From positions 1 to 64,000 of the forward strand of contig JBGTIH010000121.1 of the NCBI GenBank assembly GCA_041745765.1: a stretch of 64,000 nt of DNA, in the 5' to 3' direction. The notes under the pieces are model-generated. The model was not told where the DNA came from and ran no database searches. It saw only the letters and a list, made by a program, of their open reading frames with translations. Below are positions 43,001 through 51,631 of this stretch, in pieces (the stretch's first letter is position 1; each line of letters starts with the position of its first letter). The DNA comes from JAHCHG01 sp041745765. Its GTDB lineage: Bacteria > Acidobacteriota > Blastocatellia > Pyrinomonadales > Pyrinomonadaceae. The position numbers and the translations under genes are program-made.

Positions 43001-43783
43001 ATGCAAAAATTTGATACAAAAACAATCCGCGAGATCGCCGTCGAATTTCCGCCGACCGTGCGCGTTTTCGAAGAATTTAAGATTGATTACTGCTGCGGCG
43101 GACGCAAGCCCTTAGCCGAAGTCTGCGAAAGTGCCGGACTCGATGAAAAACTCATCTGGCAAAAAATTGAAAATGCCATCAAAGCCATTAATGAAAATGA
43201 AACGATTAATTTTCCCGAACATAAAAAAGCGGCGGCGTTAATTGATTATATCGTTGAAAAACATCACGTTTTCACCCGCAACGAGATTGTTCGCCTCAAT
43301 CCTCTGCTCGACAAGGTCTGCCGCAAACACGGCGCAGCGCACCCGGAACTTTTCGGTATTCAGAATGCTTTCCGCGTTCTTTCCGAAGAATTGATCAGTC
43401 ATATGCGCAAGGAAGAAATGGTACTTTTCCCGTATATCAAAGTCTTGTCGGCGGTCGTTTCAACTTCGATTCCGGTTGCCGAACCGCATTTTAAGACCGT
43501 ACGGAATCCGGTGCAGATGATGATGAACGAACACGACGCTGCCGGCGATCTTCTGCGCGAAATGCGCGAACTTGCAAGCAATTTCACCTTGCCGGAAAAT
43601 GCCTGTCCGAGTTTCGGCGCACTTTATTCCGGTTTGGAAGAACTCGAAAAAGATCTGCACCGGCATATTCATCTGGAAAATAATGTTTTGTTTCCGCAGG
43701 CAATCGAACTGGAGCAGAAGGTTTTCGGCGAAACAGCTGAAAAAAGTCTTGAAGAATACGTTTGTCAGCCCGATTGTAATTAA
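43001..43783 (+). CDS. ric: Iron-sulfur cluster repair di-iron protein (RIC/YtfE/ScdA)
   Basis: 260 residues. N-terminal DUF542 domain with the Cys pair YCCGG, then a hemerythrin-like domain with conserved His and Glu ligands in KHHVFTRNEI, EELISHMRKEEMVLFPYI, MNEHDAAGDLL and HRHIHLENNVLFP. Repairs nitric-oxide- or peroxide-damaged Fe-S centres. A strong AGGAGG site precedes the ATG and two Crp/Fnr-type palindromes lie upstream. Confidence 0.93.
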   Translation: MQKFDTKTIREIAVEFPPTVRVFEEFKIDYCCGGRKPLAEVCESAGLDEKLIWQKIENAIKAINENETINFPEHKKAAALIDYIVEKHHVFTRNEIVRLNPLLDKVCRKHGAAHPELFGIQNAFRVLSEELISHMRKEEMVLFPYIKVLSAVVSTSIPVAEPHFKTVRNPVQMMMNEHDAAGDLLREMRELASNFTLPENACPSFGALYSGLEELEKDLHRHIHLENNVLFPQAIELEQKVFGETAEKSLEEYVCQPDCN

Positions 43784-43807
43784 TATGAAAATTGCCAAAT
43801 ACCGGAT

Positions 43808-43841
43808 AAAAGCAGCGTAATCTATTGAAAACGCTGCTTTT
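43808..43841. terminator. Terminator between ric and ppx
   Basis: Stem AAAAGCAGCG / CGCTGCTTTT with a 14-nt loop; T-rich on the plus side, A-rich on the minus side. Serves both converging genes. Confidence 0.75.
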
Positions 43842-43891
43842 GTCTTATGTGTTTGTGATTAATTGACAAAGAAAATCGTATTCGTCAAGCG

Positions 43892-45460
43892 TTAAGATTT
43901 TCCCGATGCTCTGACTTTCGGAATTTCCTGTTCGGTTATCAAACGGCAATCAAAAGCGACTTCAAACATATCTTTTTTCTTTTCAATCGCTTCATATTCG
44001 AGGCGGCAATTTTCGTCGCTGATTAAATTCAAACGAAGACTTTTACCTTTCAAAGTAAATTCGATGTTTTTAACACGGTTTTCATAACCGCGGTCGAGTG
44101 CGTCGGCGAGCCGCAGAATCGCGCCGAGTTTATAAACGATTTGGCTGTTGCGGTCGCTCAGAATAATAAAATCGGGATGTTTATCCTTCGGCAATGCCCC
44201 GCGATGATAGCGTGCGATATTGGCAATAAGCAGTTTTTCGTGTTCGGTAAACCCCGTTATTTCCGAATGTTTTATCAGATAAAACGAATGTTTGTGATGC
44301 GATTCGTGCGAGATGTGATAACCGACATCGTGCAAGAGCGCGGCGGCGGCAAGAAGTGTTCGACCGTGGCGTTTCAGATTATAAATCGGCGCGAGCGAAT
44401 CAAAGATTTTTTCGGCTAAACTTGCTACTTGCAGCGCGTGTTTTTCTTCATAACCGTAACGTCTGCCGATAGCAAAAATGTCGCGCAGCTTGATGTCTTC
44501 GACATCCGGCACGGGCGGCATAGATTCGGCTTCGATTTCGCGCAGATAATCAATAATCACGCCTTCGCGCAAAGCATAAGTGCATGGTTGGAGTTTTTTA
44601 ATGTTCAAGGCACTCATCACGCCTTCGAGAATTTGTCCGCCGGCGACGATGACTTCGGCGCGCTGCTGGCTGATTAATTCCATCTGAGTGCGGTTTTCAA
44701 GCGGGATATTTGCCAGCAGCTTATTTAAACCGCTCAGACGATTTAATTTGACCTCAAAATTTTCTGAAATGTTTTCACCCGTTTGAAAATTCAAGAGTTT
44801 TCCAAGAGTCAGGATCGTGCCGGAAGTTCCGGTCGAAACCTGCCACGTTTCGTTGCCCATTTTTCGAAGAGGTCTTTCGAGCGCAAATTCGATTTCGCGG
44901 CGCAGTTTTTTCAGTTCTTTTTTGGCAGGCGGATCGCTGAAAAGGAATTTTTCCGTCAGACCGACTGAACCGAGTTTTAAGGAAAAAAGTTTGTGCGGTT
45001 CGCCGTCTTTCATCAACGAAATTTCGGTCGAACCGCCGCCGATGTCTATATTTAGAAGCGAACCCGATTTTTCAAAACCGAGATTTTGCGCGACCGCCAC
45101 GCCGATTAAACGCGCTTCTTCAATCGAAGACAAAACTTCGACCGTAACGCCCGTGCGCCGTTTTATTTCGCTGACAAACTGCAGTGCATTGTTTGCTTCA
45201 CGCACGGAAGCCGTCGCTACGGCGATAATTGCATCAACTTCGCGGCTTTCGGCAATCGAGCGAAATTTATTGATGGCAACGGCTGAAAGTTCAATCGCTT
45301 CTTCCGATAAATAGTGTGTTTTCAGAGTTTCGTGTCCGAGCCGGACGCGCTCGCGGTCTTGCAGAATTACCGTGAAAGAATCACTCGCCGCCGCTTCGAC
45401 GATGACAAGTTTGAGGGAGTTTGAACCAATATCTATTGCGGCGAGTTTTTGTGTTTTCAT
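43892..45460 (-). CDS. ppx: Exopolyphosphatase / guanosine pentaphosphate phosphohydrolase
   Basis: 522 residues. The N-terminal ASKHA fold shows DIGSNSLKLVIVEA and DIGGGSTEISLM phosphate loops. The C-terminal 210 residues are an HD domain (ALLHDVGYHISHESHHKHS). This length and layout match bacterial Ppx/GppA enzymes that remove phosphate from polyphosphate or pppGpp. Divergent from the CBS-domain gene. Confidence 0.9.
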   Translation of the reverse strand: MKTQKLAAIDIGSNSLKLVIVEAAASDSFTVILQDRERVRLGHETLKTHYLSEEAIELSAVAINKFRSIAESREVDAIIAVATASVREANNALQFVSEIKRRTGVTVEVLSSIEEARLIGVAVAQNLGFEKSGSLLNIDIGGGSTEISLMKDGEPHKLFSLKLGSVGLTEKFLFSDPPAKKELKKLRREIEFALERPLRKMGNETWQVSTGTSGTILTLGKLLNFQTGENISENFEVKLNRLSGLNKLLANIPLENRTQMELISQQRAEVIVAGGQILEGVMSALNIKKLQPCTYALREGVIIDYLREIEAESMPPVPDVEDIKLRDIFAIGRRYGYEEKHALQVASLAEKIFDSLAPIYNLKRHGRTLLAAAALLHDVGYHISHESHHKHSFYLIKHSEITGFTEHEKLLIANIARYHRGALPKDKHPDFIILSDRNSQIVYKLGAILRLADALDRGYENRVKNIEFTLKGKSLRLNLISDENCRLEYEAIEKKKDMFEVAFDCRLITEQEIPKVRASGKS

Positions 45461-45513
45461 CTTTTAAGTGATAATAAAACAAAACACATTGAAATATCTA
45501 ATTAAAACAGTTT

Positions 45514-45975
45514 ATGAAAGTAAAAAAATTGATGAAAACAGATGTCGGATGCTGCAGCTCCGACGATGATTTAACGAAAGTTATCGGAATTATGCTTCTG
45601 AAAGATTGCGGCGCAGTTCCGGTTGTTGATGATGAAAACAAATTAGTCGGAATTGTTACCGACCGCGATATTTGTCTGGCAATCGGTAAGTTAGACCAAA
45701 AAACGTCCGAAATTAACATCGGCGATATAATGAAAAATAGAATTGTCGCTTGTTCGGCGGATGATGAACTGAAAACGGCTTTGAAAAAACTGAAAAGATT
45801 CAAGGTCAGACGATTGCCCGTTGTTGATAAAAACAGAAAAATTGTCGGAATTTTGTCAATTACGGATTTTCTGGTTTCGCTCAAAAAAGACAAATCTATT
45901 CGGAAAAAAGTTTATTCAACGCTGAAAGCCATCGGAAAACCGAAACCGATTGTTTTGCGGGAAATTGAAAGCTAA
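45514..45975 (+). CDS. CBS-domain pair protein
   Basis: 153 residues consisting of two tandem CBS motifs (MKTDVGCCSSDDDLTKVIGI with CGAVPVVDDENKLVGIVTD; then IVACSADDELKTALKKL with RRLPVVDKNRKIVGILS). Likely binds adenine nucleotides and regulates a partner; no partner is encoded adjacent. The stop codon abuts a heptad hairpin. Confidence 0.85.
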   Translation: MKVKKLMKTDVGCCSSDDDLTKVIGIMLLKDCGAVPVVDDENKLVGIVTDRDICLAIGKLDQKTSEINIGDIMKNRIVACSADDELKTALKKLKRFKVRRLPVVDKNRKIVGILSITDFLVSLKKDKSIRKKVYSTLKAIGKPKPIVLREIES

Positions 45976-46078
45976 ATGGTCTTTGGACTTTGGTTTTTGG
46001 TCTTTGGCTTTTGCCGGTGAATGGAAACTTTTTCGGTAATAAAAATACTAAGACCCAAGACCAAAAGCCAAAGACCAT
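45976..46078. repeat. Heptad array pair (unit TCTTTGG)
   Basis: Left arm 45976-46012 and right arm 46050-46078, reverse complements with units in altered order. It starts at the base after the CBS-gene stop codon. The unit is nearly the same as at 62155-62271. Confidence 0.85.
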
Positions 46079-46090
46079 TTTTTAAAATTT

Positions 46091-46579
46091 ATGAAAACAC
46101 TTTATTTACTACGCCATGCCAAATCCAGTTGGGACAATTCAAATTTAGCCGATTTTGAACGTCCTTTGAATGAAAGAGGTTTGAAAACCGCGCCGTTGAT
46201 GGGCGAAACGATGCGGGAAAAGGAATTTTTGCCCGAAATAATCGTTTCTTCGCCGGCGAAAAGAGCGCGTCAAACCGCCGGATTGGTTAAAGATTCGGCG
46301 CACATCGAAGGCGAAATCGAGTTTGACGAAAGAATCTACGCGGCAAGCACTTCGGAACTTCTCGAAGTCGTTTCCGAATTAAATGATGAAAATACAAGCG
46401 CGATGCTTGTCGGGCATAATCCGGGTTTTGAAAATCTGGTCAGAGTTTTGACCGGAAAATTTGAAACAATGCCGACCGCTGCTTTAGCCGTGATTGATTT
46501 AAGCATCGAAAACTGGAGCGAAGTTTCGCCCGATTGCGGAACTTTGCGCGAATTTTTGCGCCCGAAGGATTTGGATTAA
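46091..46579 (+). CDS. sixA: SixA-like phosphohistidine phosphatase
   Basis: 162 residues of the histidine-phosphatase fold. RHAKSSW at the start holds catalytic His9; a second His lies in MLVGHNPGF and an Arg in SPAKRARQTA. SixA removes phosphate from histidine in phosphorelay proteins. Followed 320 nt later by the phoB-phoR pair. Confidence 0.9.
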   Translation: MKTLYLLRHAKSSWDNSNLADFERPLNERGLKTAPLMGETMREKEFLPEIIVSSPAKRARQTAGLVKDSAHIEGEIEFDERIYAASTSELLEVVSELNDENTSAMLVGHNPGFENLVRVLTGKFETMPTAALAVIDLSIENWSEVSPDCGTLREFLRPKDLD

Positions 46580-46653
46580 TTAAGCAGGTCAGCAAAACTA
46601 ACAAGGCATTTTGAAAATAGCGTCAAACAGACTGTTAGTGCCGTGCATTGACT

Positions 46654-46719
46654 AGCGAATGGAGCGCGGTTCGACACACACGAGCCGACGCGGACAGGAG
46701 TGTCCGCGCTCCATTCGCT
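46654..46719. repeat. Palindromic hairpin, 16-bp perfect arms
   Basis: AGCGAATGGAGCGCGG (46654-46669) pairs with 46704-46719, with an inner GCGGACA/TGTCCGC hairpin (46690-46707). GC-rich compared with its spacer. Looks like a REP-type element or a sixA terminator. Confidence 0.6.
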
Positions 46720-46823
46720 GTTGCGCGGCAGAGTATTTTTTCCGGTGAAAGGAAAAATATGTTTCTTTGTAAAGATTTTAAGTCTTAAATTTTAAAAACA
46801 AAATTGTTATATTTTTTCGTGAT

Positions 46824-46851
46824 TTAACATTTATTTAACATTTTGTTAATA
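46824..46851 (+). promoter_or_regulatory. Three direct Pho-type boxes upstream of phoB
   Basis: TTAACA (46824), TTAACA (46835) and TTAATA (46846) repeat every 11 bp, separated by 5 nt each. This is the spacing of PhoP-type (Bacillus) operator half-sites and suggests self-regulation of the two-component genes that follow (inference). Confidence 0.6.
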
Positions 46852-46902
46852 CCCAATTTAAACACCGCGCCTAATCTGACAGTTAAGTTCTGAAAAAAAA
46901 TT

Positions 46903-47589
46903 ATGCTTCAACAAATTTTAATCATCGAAGACGACGCGGATATTGCCGAAAGTCTGCATTATAATTTCAAGCGCGAAGGCTTTCGTCCGGTTATTGCCGA
47001 ATCGGGCGAAAAAGGTCTGCGTTTTGCGCTAGACGAAAAACATCCGCCGACGCTGATCATTTTGGATTTAATGCTGCCGGGCATGAGCGGAATGGAACTT
47101 TGCCGAAGGCTGCGGCGCGAACCTCTGACGGAAAAAACGCCGATCATTATGCTGACGGCAAAAGCCGCCGAAATGGATCGCATCGCCGGTTTGGATATCG
47201 GGGCGGACGATTATATTGTCAAACCTTTTTCGGTCAAAGAGGTCGTCGCGCGCGTTCGTGCCGTTTTGCGGCGGGTTGATAAAGATACGGTTCAGGAATA
47301 TGAAGACGAACGGCTGGGGATTGATTTTGCCGATATGCGCGTAACATGCGGCGATGAAAACATCAAACTGACGCGCAAGGAATTTGCTCTTTTGACGCAC
47401 TTGGTGAAAAATGTCGGACGCGTCGCCACGCGCCAGCAGCTTCTCGATAACGTCTGGGGTTACAGCTATTTCGGCGATACACGCACTTTGGACGTTCACA
47501 TACGCCGTTTGCGGCAGAAATTAGGCGAGTGCGGCGATTGCATCGAAACCGTTGTCGGTGTCGGTTATCGTTTTATCGAAAGTAAATGA
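46903..47589 (+). CDS. phoB: PhoB/OmpR-family response regulator
   Basis: 228 residues. Receiver domain with acidic pocket IIEDDADI, phospho-acceptor Asp55 (IILDLMLPG), the Thr in MLTAKAAE and Lys in YIVKPFS; a C-terminal winged helix (LTRKEFALLTHLVKN, TRTLDVHIRRLRQKLG). Controls transcription, probably of phosphate genes. Its stop overlaps the kinase start as ATGA. Confidence 0.92.
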   Translation: MLQQILIIEDDADIAESLHYNFKREGFRPVIAESGEKGLRFALDEKHPPTLIILDLMLPGMSGMELCRRLRREPLTEKTPIIMLTAKAAEMDRIAGLDIGADDYIVKPFSVKEVVARVRAVLRRVDKDTVQEYEDERLGIDFADMRVTCGDENIKLTRKEFALLTHLVKNVGRVATRQQLLDNVWGYSYFGDTRTLDVHIRRLRQKLGECGDCIETVVGVGYRFIESK

Positions 47590-48662
47590 GCTTTTTAAAT
47601 TCCATTTTTACCGGTAAAGAAGACGAAAAAGAACTTTCTCTCCCGATTTTGAGCAAAATTCTCGAAACGATGCGTGAAGGCGTCATCGTCGTCGGCGCAA
47701 ATACGCGGGTTTTAACTTCAAATTCTGCGGCTTACAATGCTTTTGCGCGAAAAAACGGTGCGCTCGAAACCAAGCGTCTGAGCGAAATAATCCGTGATCT
47801 GAACCTGCACGAAGCCTTTCGCAAAACTCTGGAAGAAAACGTTTCTTCGGAAATTACGCTGGAAATTCCGGGCATCGAACGACACAAATATAATGTTCAC
47901 ATCGCGCCGATCGAGATTGATAAGATGAAATGCGCGGTCGGCGTTTTTTATGACATTACGAAAATCGAGCATCTCGAAAAAGTCCGGCAGGAATTTCTCT
48001 CGAATATCTCGCACGAACTCCGCACGCCTCTGACTTCGATTCTCGCTTTTGTCGAAACGCTGGAAGACGGCGCGATTGACGATAAAAAAAACAACAAGCG
48101 GTTCTTGAAAGTTATCCGCAAAAATGCCGAGCGAATGCACCATTTGATTGACGATATTCTGGAACTTTCTTCAATCGAATCGGGAACGATCAGAATCGAA
48201 ATCAATCAAATCAGACTCGCGCCGCATATTGACGAAGCCTTCACGAATCTTTCTTCAAAAGCCGAAGAAAGAAACATTACATTAATCAATCAGGTTAAAC
48301 CCGATATACAGGTTTTTGCCGATGTGATGCGGCTCGAACAAATGCTGACGAATTTAATTGATAATGCGATCAAATTTAATCGTCCGTCGGGAAGCGTGAT
48401 TGTCAGCCATACACCGAACGGCACGAAAGATTTAATTTCGGTTAAAGACAGCGGCGAAGGAATTTCGAGCGAACATCTGCAAAGAATTTTCGAAAGATTT
48501 TACCGCACAGACCGCGCCCGCAGCCGCGAAATTGGCGGAACGGGTTTGGGTTTAGCCATCGTCAAACATCTCGCAAGGCTTCACGGCGGCGAAGTTTCCG
48601 TCAAATCCGACATCGGCGAAGGTACCGTTTTTTCAATTGAGCTGCCCAGAAAAGCTCAATAA
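47586..48662 (+). CDS. phoR: PhoR-like sensor histidine kinase
   Basis: 358 residues, no clear membrane helix. A short PAS-like domain (about 20-125), then HisKA with phospho-acceptor His143 (NISHELRTPL), then an HATPase domain with N-box NLIDNAIKFN, G1 DSGEGIS and GGTGLGLAIVKHL. Cognate to the overlapping response regulator. Lack of a membrane anchor suggests it senses an internal signal. Confidence 0.92.
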   Translation: MSFLNSIFTGKEDEKELSLPILSKILETMREGVIVVGANTRVLTSNSAAYNAFARKNGALETKRLSEIIRDLNLHEAFRKTLEENVSSEITLEIPGIERHKYNVHIAPIEIDKMKCAVGVFYDITKIEHLEKVRQEFLSNISHELRTPLTSILAFVETLEDGAIDDKKNNKRFLKVIRKNAERMHHLIDDILELSSIESGTIRIEINQIRLAPHIDEAFTNLSSKAEERNITLINQVKPDIQVFADVMRLEQMLTNLIDNAIKFNRPSGSVIVSHTPNGTKDLISVKDSGEGISSEHLQRIFERFYRTDRARSREIGGTGLGLAIVKHLARLHGGEVSVKSDIGEGTVFSIELPRKAQ

Positions 48663-48684
48663 AAATCGAAGTTCCGATGGTTTC

Positions 48685-48770
48685 TTCTAATCATTCGACA
48701 TATATGATATAATACCAACACCTCATTTTTTGGTAAATCAACGAATCGGGATCAAACCGATTCGTTGATT
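48685..48770 (+). promoter_or_regulatory. carD promoter and leader hairpin
   Basis: TATAAT at 48708-48713 with a weak -35 TTCTAA at 48685-48690 (17-bp spacing). Downstream is a 14-bp stem (AATCAACGAATCGG at 48736-48749 with 48757-48770) followed by a T-rich tail, 41 nt before the carD ATG. It may be a leader attenuator or the phoR terminator. Confidence 0.45.
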
Positions 48771-48811
48771 ATTGATTTTTGAATTTTGATTAGAAAGGAG
48801 ACAAAACGAAT

Positions 48812-49348
48812 ATGAAACTTAGCGTAGGACAAAAGGTTGCTTATCCGAATCAAGGCGTTTGTATGGTCGAAGATATTGAAAACAAAAAGATCGGCGGAAA
48901 CTCGATAAGTTTTTATGCCCTTCGGGTTTTGAGTGATAATTCGACGATTTGGGTTCCGACGGCAAATGTCGAAGCTGTCGGACTCCGACCGATTATCACG
49001 GAAGAGGAATTCAAATCTCTGATAAATGATCTGGAAAAGGATTTTGAAGATGTTTCGAGCGATTGGAAGGTTCGCTCCCGCGAGTTTAACGATAAACTGC
49101 AATCGGGCGACGTTTTTGAAGCGGCGGACGTTTTGAAAAAACTGACGTTTTTAAGCAACGAGAAAAAACTTTCCTTCCGCGAACAGACTCTCCTTGAAAA
49201 AGCTAAATTTTTGATTGTTTCCGAAGTTACGAACGCCGGTTTAGCCAATGAAGGCAAAATTTCCGACAAGATTGACGAACTTATCGAACACGCCTGCGAC
49301 AAACATATTCATACGCAGCCGAGCGTAATGTCGGCGACGAATCATTAA
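48812..49348 (+). CDS. carD: CarD-family transcriptional regulator
   Basis: 178 residues. The N-terminal Tudor-like RNA-polymerase-interacting domain reads LSVGQKVAYPNQGVCMVE and continues to the Trp in TIWVPTANVE; the C-terminal domain is helical (KSLINDLEKDFEDVSSDWKV). CarD stabilises the open complex at housekeeping promoters. A strong AAGGAG ribosome-binding site precedes the ATG. Confidence 0.93.
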   Translation: MKLSVGQKVAYPNQGVCMVEDIENKKIGGNSISFYALRVLSDNSTIWVPTANVEAVGLRPIITEEEFKSLINDLEKDFEDVSSDWKVRSREFNDKLQSGDVFEAADVLKKLTFLSNEKKLSFREQTLLEKAKFLIVSEVTNAGLANEGKISDKIDELIEHACDKHIHTQPSVMSATNH

Positions 49349-49351
49349 GGC

Positions 49352-49372
49352 GATTTTGGATTTTGGATTTGC
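49352..49372. repeat. Short heptad run (unit GATTTTG)
   Basis: Three 7-nt units GATTTTG/GATTTGC just after the carD stop, without an inverted partner nearby. Confidence 0.5.
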
Positions 49373-49420
49373 TCTTTTAGATTTGTTTGAAATCAGACAA
49401 ACCATAATCCGACAATAACT

Positions 49421-49474
49421 TAAAAGGTAAAAAGTAAAAATCATTCAAAGTTTTACCTTTTACCTTTTACTTTC
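49421..49474. repeat. Heptad array pair (unit AAAAGGT/AAAAAGT) between carD and queF
   Basis: Left arm 49421-49440 and right arm 49449-49474; the right arm includes the last codons of queF. The unit differs from that of the neighbouring run. Confidence 0.75.
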
Positions 49475-49886
49475 TTGTATAGCTTGCCCGCACGACGGTT
49501 TTGATGTTGCCGCGGACATTGAAATCGCCTTCGAGTTCGACGCGCAGCGGATCGCACGCCGCGACGAAATCTTCCAAAATTACATTTATCACGTGTTCGT
49601 GAAAAATCTTAATCTCGCGGAACGCGTTAATGTAGAGCTTTAAACTTTTGAGTTCAATACAGCGTTCGTTCGGCACGTATTTCAGTTTTATCGTCGCAAA
49701 ATCGGGAAAATCCGAAAACGGACAAATCGCCGTAAATTCGGGTATTTCAAAATCTATCCAAATCTCTCGCCCCGCGTATTCATACTTAAAAGTATCGAGC
49801 GAAACAAGTTCCATCTCTTCGCGCGGAGTCGAGCGAATATCCAGATTTTGTTGATTAATTGCCGGTAAATTCATTTCTTCTGACAT
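49467..49886 (-). CDS. queF: NADPH-dependent 7-cyano-7-deazaguanine reductase
   Basis: 139 residues from ATG 49886; an in-frame upstream extension has no ATG and is not conserved. The single-domain (type I) QueF motif ELKSLKLYINAFR, catalytic Cys55 (FTAICPFSD), Asp62 and the HEHV segment (His96) are present. Reduces preQ0 to preQ1 in queuosine synthesis. The rest of the pathway is not in the window. Confidence 0.93.
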   Translation of the reverse strand: MSEEMNLPAINQQNLDIRSTPREEMELVSLDTFKYEYAGREIWIDFEIPEFTAICPFSDFPDFATIKLKYVPNERCIELKSLKLYINAFREIKIFHEHVINVILEDFVAACDPLRVELEGDFNVRGNIKTVVRASYTRK

Positions 49887-50002
49887 AAAAAAATTCTTTG
49901 AGTCTAAAATCAAAACGGTAATTTTATAATAAACTGTTTCAAAACAAAATAACGACTGTTACTTTTCAAAAAATTAGCCGATGATTTTAATTTCCGGAAT
50001 TA

Positions 50003-50168
50003 ATTAGTTCTAATCGTGTCAGATTAAATTTCATCCGCGAATGAACGCGGATGAAGATGGATAAAGCAGGTAAATTTTAGCGAAATCAAAGAAAAAATCC
50101 GCGTTTATCCGCGTTCCTCCGTATCTAATTATCTTCATTTTTTTATTCTGACACGCGTAGAATTAGAT
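50003..50168. repeat. Nested inverted-repeat element between queF and the DUF1501 gene
   Basis: Outer imperfect arms TTCTAATCGTGTCAGA (50008-50023) and TCTGACACGCGTAGAA (50147-50162). Inside, units like AACGCGGATGAA (50043-50055) face TCCGCGTTTATCCGCG (50098-50113). The layout resembles the octamer hairpins at 52407 and 58271. The rest of the spacer up to 50232 holds nothing recognisable. Confidence 0.5.
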
Positions 50169-50232
50169 AGATTATTAAATTTCCTGATATTGTTTTGAGA
50201 AATTATCCTTTTCGAAAATTGCTTAAAGAACT

Positions 50233-51498
50233 TCAGCCGAGAAAACCTTTGAAGTTTTTGGAATTTACGGCATATTTCGGGAAAATCTGTTCGAGATTTT
50301 TGCTGCCGAGATGTTTATCGGCAATTTCCCCAAATACGTCGCGGAAATCGGTCGTTACAGCTAAATCTCTGCCTTCGTTGAGTTGGTTCGGTTTTAAACC
50401 TTTCCAATCACCATAAATTTTTCCGCCTTTGACCGAATTTCCGATGACTAACATCGCGTTTCCGTGTCCGTGATCGGTTCCGCCCGTTCCGTTTTGCCGC
50501 GCCGTTCTGCCGAATTCCGACATTGTTAAAATTACGACATCATCCATCCGCGTTCCCAAATCAATTGTCAAAGCCGCAATGCTCGCGCCGAAATCGCGGA
50601 AAAGATTAGCGAGTTGCCCGCGTGCGCCGCCCTGATTGGCGTGCGTGTCCCAATTCAAACCGGGCGTGTCTGTAAAAGCGACTTCCAGACCGACTTGCGC
50701 CTTTACTAATTGGGCGATTTGAAGAAGCGATTGACCGAACCGCGAATTCGGATAAACCGCGCCGTTTTCCGGGCGGTATTTCGCCGGATTCGCCTGTTTT
50801 AAGAAATTCACTGCTTCAAAAATTTCCTTGCCCGTTTCGCCCAAACCGCCGGAAACTTTTTCCTGCCAGATTCCTTCAAAACCGCCCTGCACGGCATTCG
50901 TATATGCGCCGGCTTTGATCGAAAAATCCGCCAGATTCGTCATCGCCACGGTCGGCGCGCGTCCGATCAAAGAGCGCGGAACTTGCGGAGTCATCGCAAC
51001 GGCGCGGAAAGGCGAACTTTTCGCGTCTTCCTTCGTCTGCAAAACGCGGTTGAGCCAGCCATCGCGCGTGGATTTTACGCCGGGAGTTCCCGATTCCATA
51101 TAATCCTGCGCGTCGAAATGCGAGCGCGTATTTTCGGGCGAACCGACCGAATTGATAACCGCTAATTGTTTGCTTTTCCACAAAGATTCAAGCGGTTTTA
51201 AAGACGGATGAAGCCCGAAAAATCCGTCGAGATCGATCGCGCCGTCCATTTTGTTAGGACTGTTTATCGCAATCGTGCGGCGCAGATTGTAATATTCGTC
51301 TTCGCCGTACGGCACGATCATATTCAGCCCGTCAACCGCGCCGCGCTGGAAGATCACGATCAAAGTTTTCTTTTTGCCGAACGAATTTTTGCCGGTTTGC
51401 GCCGAGGCGAATTGATGCAGAAAATCGGGAGCAACACTCATTAAACCGAAACTTGCCAGCGCGATTCCGCTCGATTTCAGAAAATATCTTCTGTCCAT
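50233..51498 (-). CDS. DUF1501 (YP_-type secreted sulfatase-like) protein
   Basis: 421 residues with a twin-arginine signal (DRRYFLKSSGIALASFG) for folded export. The alkaline-phosphatase-like DUF1501 core shows QRGAVDGLNMIVPYGEDEY and the C-terminal VILTMSEFGRTARQNGTGG, TDHGHGNAMLVIGNSVKG segments with metal-ligand His and Asp. Usually encoded next to a DUF1800 gene; here the DUF1800 gene is 2.7 kb away with other genes between. Function of the pair is unknown. Confidence 0.88.
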   Translation of the reverse strand: MDRRYFLKSSGIALASFGLMSVAPDFLHQFASAQTGKNSFGKKKTLIVIFQRGAVDGLNMIVPYGEDEYYNLRRTIAINSPNKMDGAIDLDGFFGLHPSLKPLESLWKSKQLAVINSVGSPENTRSHFDAQDYMESGTPGVKSTRDGWLNRVLQTKEDAKSSPFRAVAMTPQVPRSLIGRAPTVAMTNLADFSIKAGAYTNAVQGGFEGIWQEKVSGGLGETGKEIFEAVNFLKQANPAKYRPENGAVYPNSRFGQSLLQIAQLVKAQVGLEVAFTDTPGLNWDTHANQGGARGQLANLFRDFGASIAALTIDLGTRMDDVVILTMSEFGRTARQNGTGGTDHGHGNAMLVIGNSVKGGKIYGDWKGLKPNQLNEGRDLAVTTDFRDVFGEIADKHLGSKNLEQIFPKYAVNSKNFKGFLG

Positions 51499-51631
51499 AA
51501 ATCAAAACTCCGAAAATACAAAATCTCTTTTATCAACAGTATTTAGACGCGGCGAAAAACGATTTGGTCAGATTATTTTTCGCGGAATTTTGTTTTTTCG
51601 GGTTTAACATTGTAAGTTTATATAAGTAGCT

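Noticed and set aside
46580..46902. A gene in the sixA-phoB spacer
   Set aside because: No frame of useful length; the spacer holds a palindrome and Pho-type boxes.
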